A DNA stretch of 5,820 nt. Origin: Hyphomonas sp. UBA5111. GTDB lineage: Bacteria > Pseudomonadota > Alphaproteobacteria > Caulobacterales > Hyphomonadaceae. The stretch lies in the NCBI GenBank assembly GCA_002414505.1, contig DHZF01000149.1, forward strand, positions 4,325 through 10,144, read 5' to 3'. Under the pieces are notes generated by a model that saw only the letters and a program-made list of their open reading frames with translations, had not been told where the DNA came from and searched no databases. A program made the translations under genes and the position numbers. Shown piece by piece: positions 5,653 through 5,820 of this stretch. How positions within the stretch are numbered: position 1 is the first letter of the stretch; every line of letters begins with the position of its first letter.

Positions 5653-5820
5653 GAGATTGAGGGGTTGATGCCCTCCCTGCACAAACATCCGGACTGGCGC
5701 ACGCCATCCGGGTATTCCGTGTTCCAGCTCCGCGAGGCGAAGCCGAGGCGCGGCAGGCGCCGTGGCGCTCCGCCTTGATATGAATATGGCTACGGAATGG
5801 AGCGTTACCGCCCGCCGCGC
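5653..5820. other. Non-coding tail with short dyads; no supportable gene
   Basis: After the repeat element I see no convincing gene. CCGGA-c-TGGC (5689-5698) and GCCATCCGG (5703-5711) form a 9-bp stem with one bulge and a four-base loop. ATTCCGT (5714-5720) and ACGGAAT (5792-5798) are a distant 7-bp inverted pair, and CCGCG/CGCGG (5730-5734, 5749-5753) is another. Short ATG frames at 5668, 5780 and 5797 lack ribosome binding sites; the last two run off the window, so a gene starting near the edge cannot be excluded. Confidence 0.4.

Noticed and set aside
5450..5668. Small plus-strand frame running through the repeat element
   Set aside because: It is translated inverted-repeat sequence without a ribosome binding site; the same holds for the minus-strand frame at 5315-5707.
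5668..5820. Short frames starting at 5668 (36 codons), 5780 and 5797 (both running off the end)
   Set aside because: No ribosome binding site, Arg-rich or too short to judge; kept only as a possibility for a gene starting at the window edge.

Overview
This window looks like chromosomal DNA of an alphaproteobacterium. The grounds are high GC, the ruvC-ruvA-ruvB order with start/stop overlaps, a tandem pair of YdcH/DUF465 proteins, and an intergenic repeat of the GTCATCCCGG kind. The protein style is compatible with the Hyphomonadaceae or a neighbouring family, but that placement is an inference from memory and not a search result. All supported genes are on the + strand.

Layout: (1) 133-1461, a JmjC/cupin-type 2-oxoglutarate Fe(II) oxygenase resembling the ribosomal oxygenase family; (2) 1546-1764, a small conserved-looking protein of unknown function; (3) 1854-2477, a lipoprotein with one fasciclin (FAS1) domain; (4) 2556-4704, the Holliday junction operon ruvC-ruvA-ruvB, each junction overlapping by ATGA; (5) 4803-5447, a cluster of three small genes: a DUF465 protein, a 42-residue single-pass membrane protein and a second, diverged DUF465 protein; (6) 5472-5652, a nested inverted-repeat element without a gene; (7) 5653-5820, a tail with short dyads and no supportable gene.

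The only group with a clear joint function is ruvCAB. RuvA binds the four-way junction, RuvB is the hexameric ATPase that drives branch migration, and RuvC resolves the junction. Two possible control elements sit in the 78-base gap ahead of ruvC: a near-match to the alphaproteobacterial LexA box (GAAC-N7-GAAA) and a 7-bp hairpin that contains the ruvC ribosome binding site.

I saw no clearly new system. The points most worth a second look are the two DUF465 paralogues flanking a tiny membrane protein, the nested repeat element, the pair of candidate regulatory sites before ruvC, and substitutions at usually conserved positions of RuvA.
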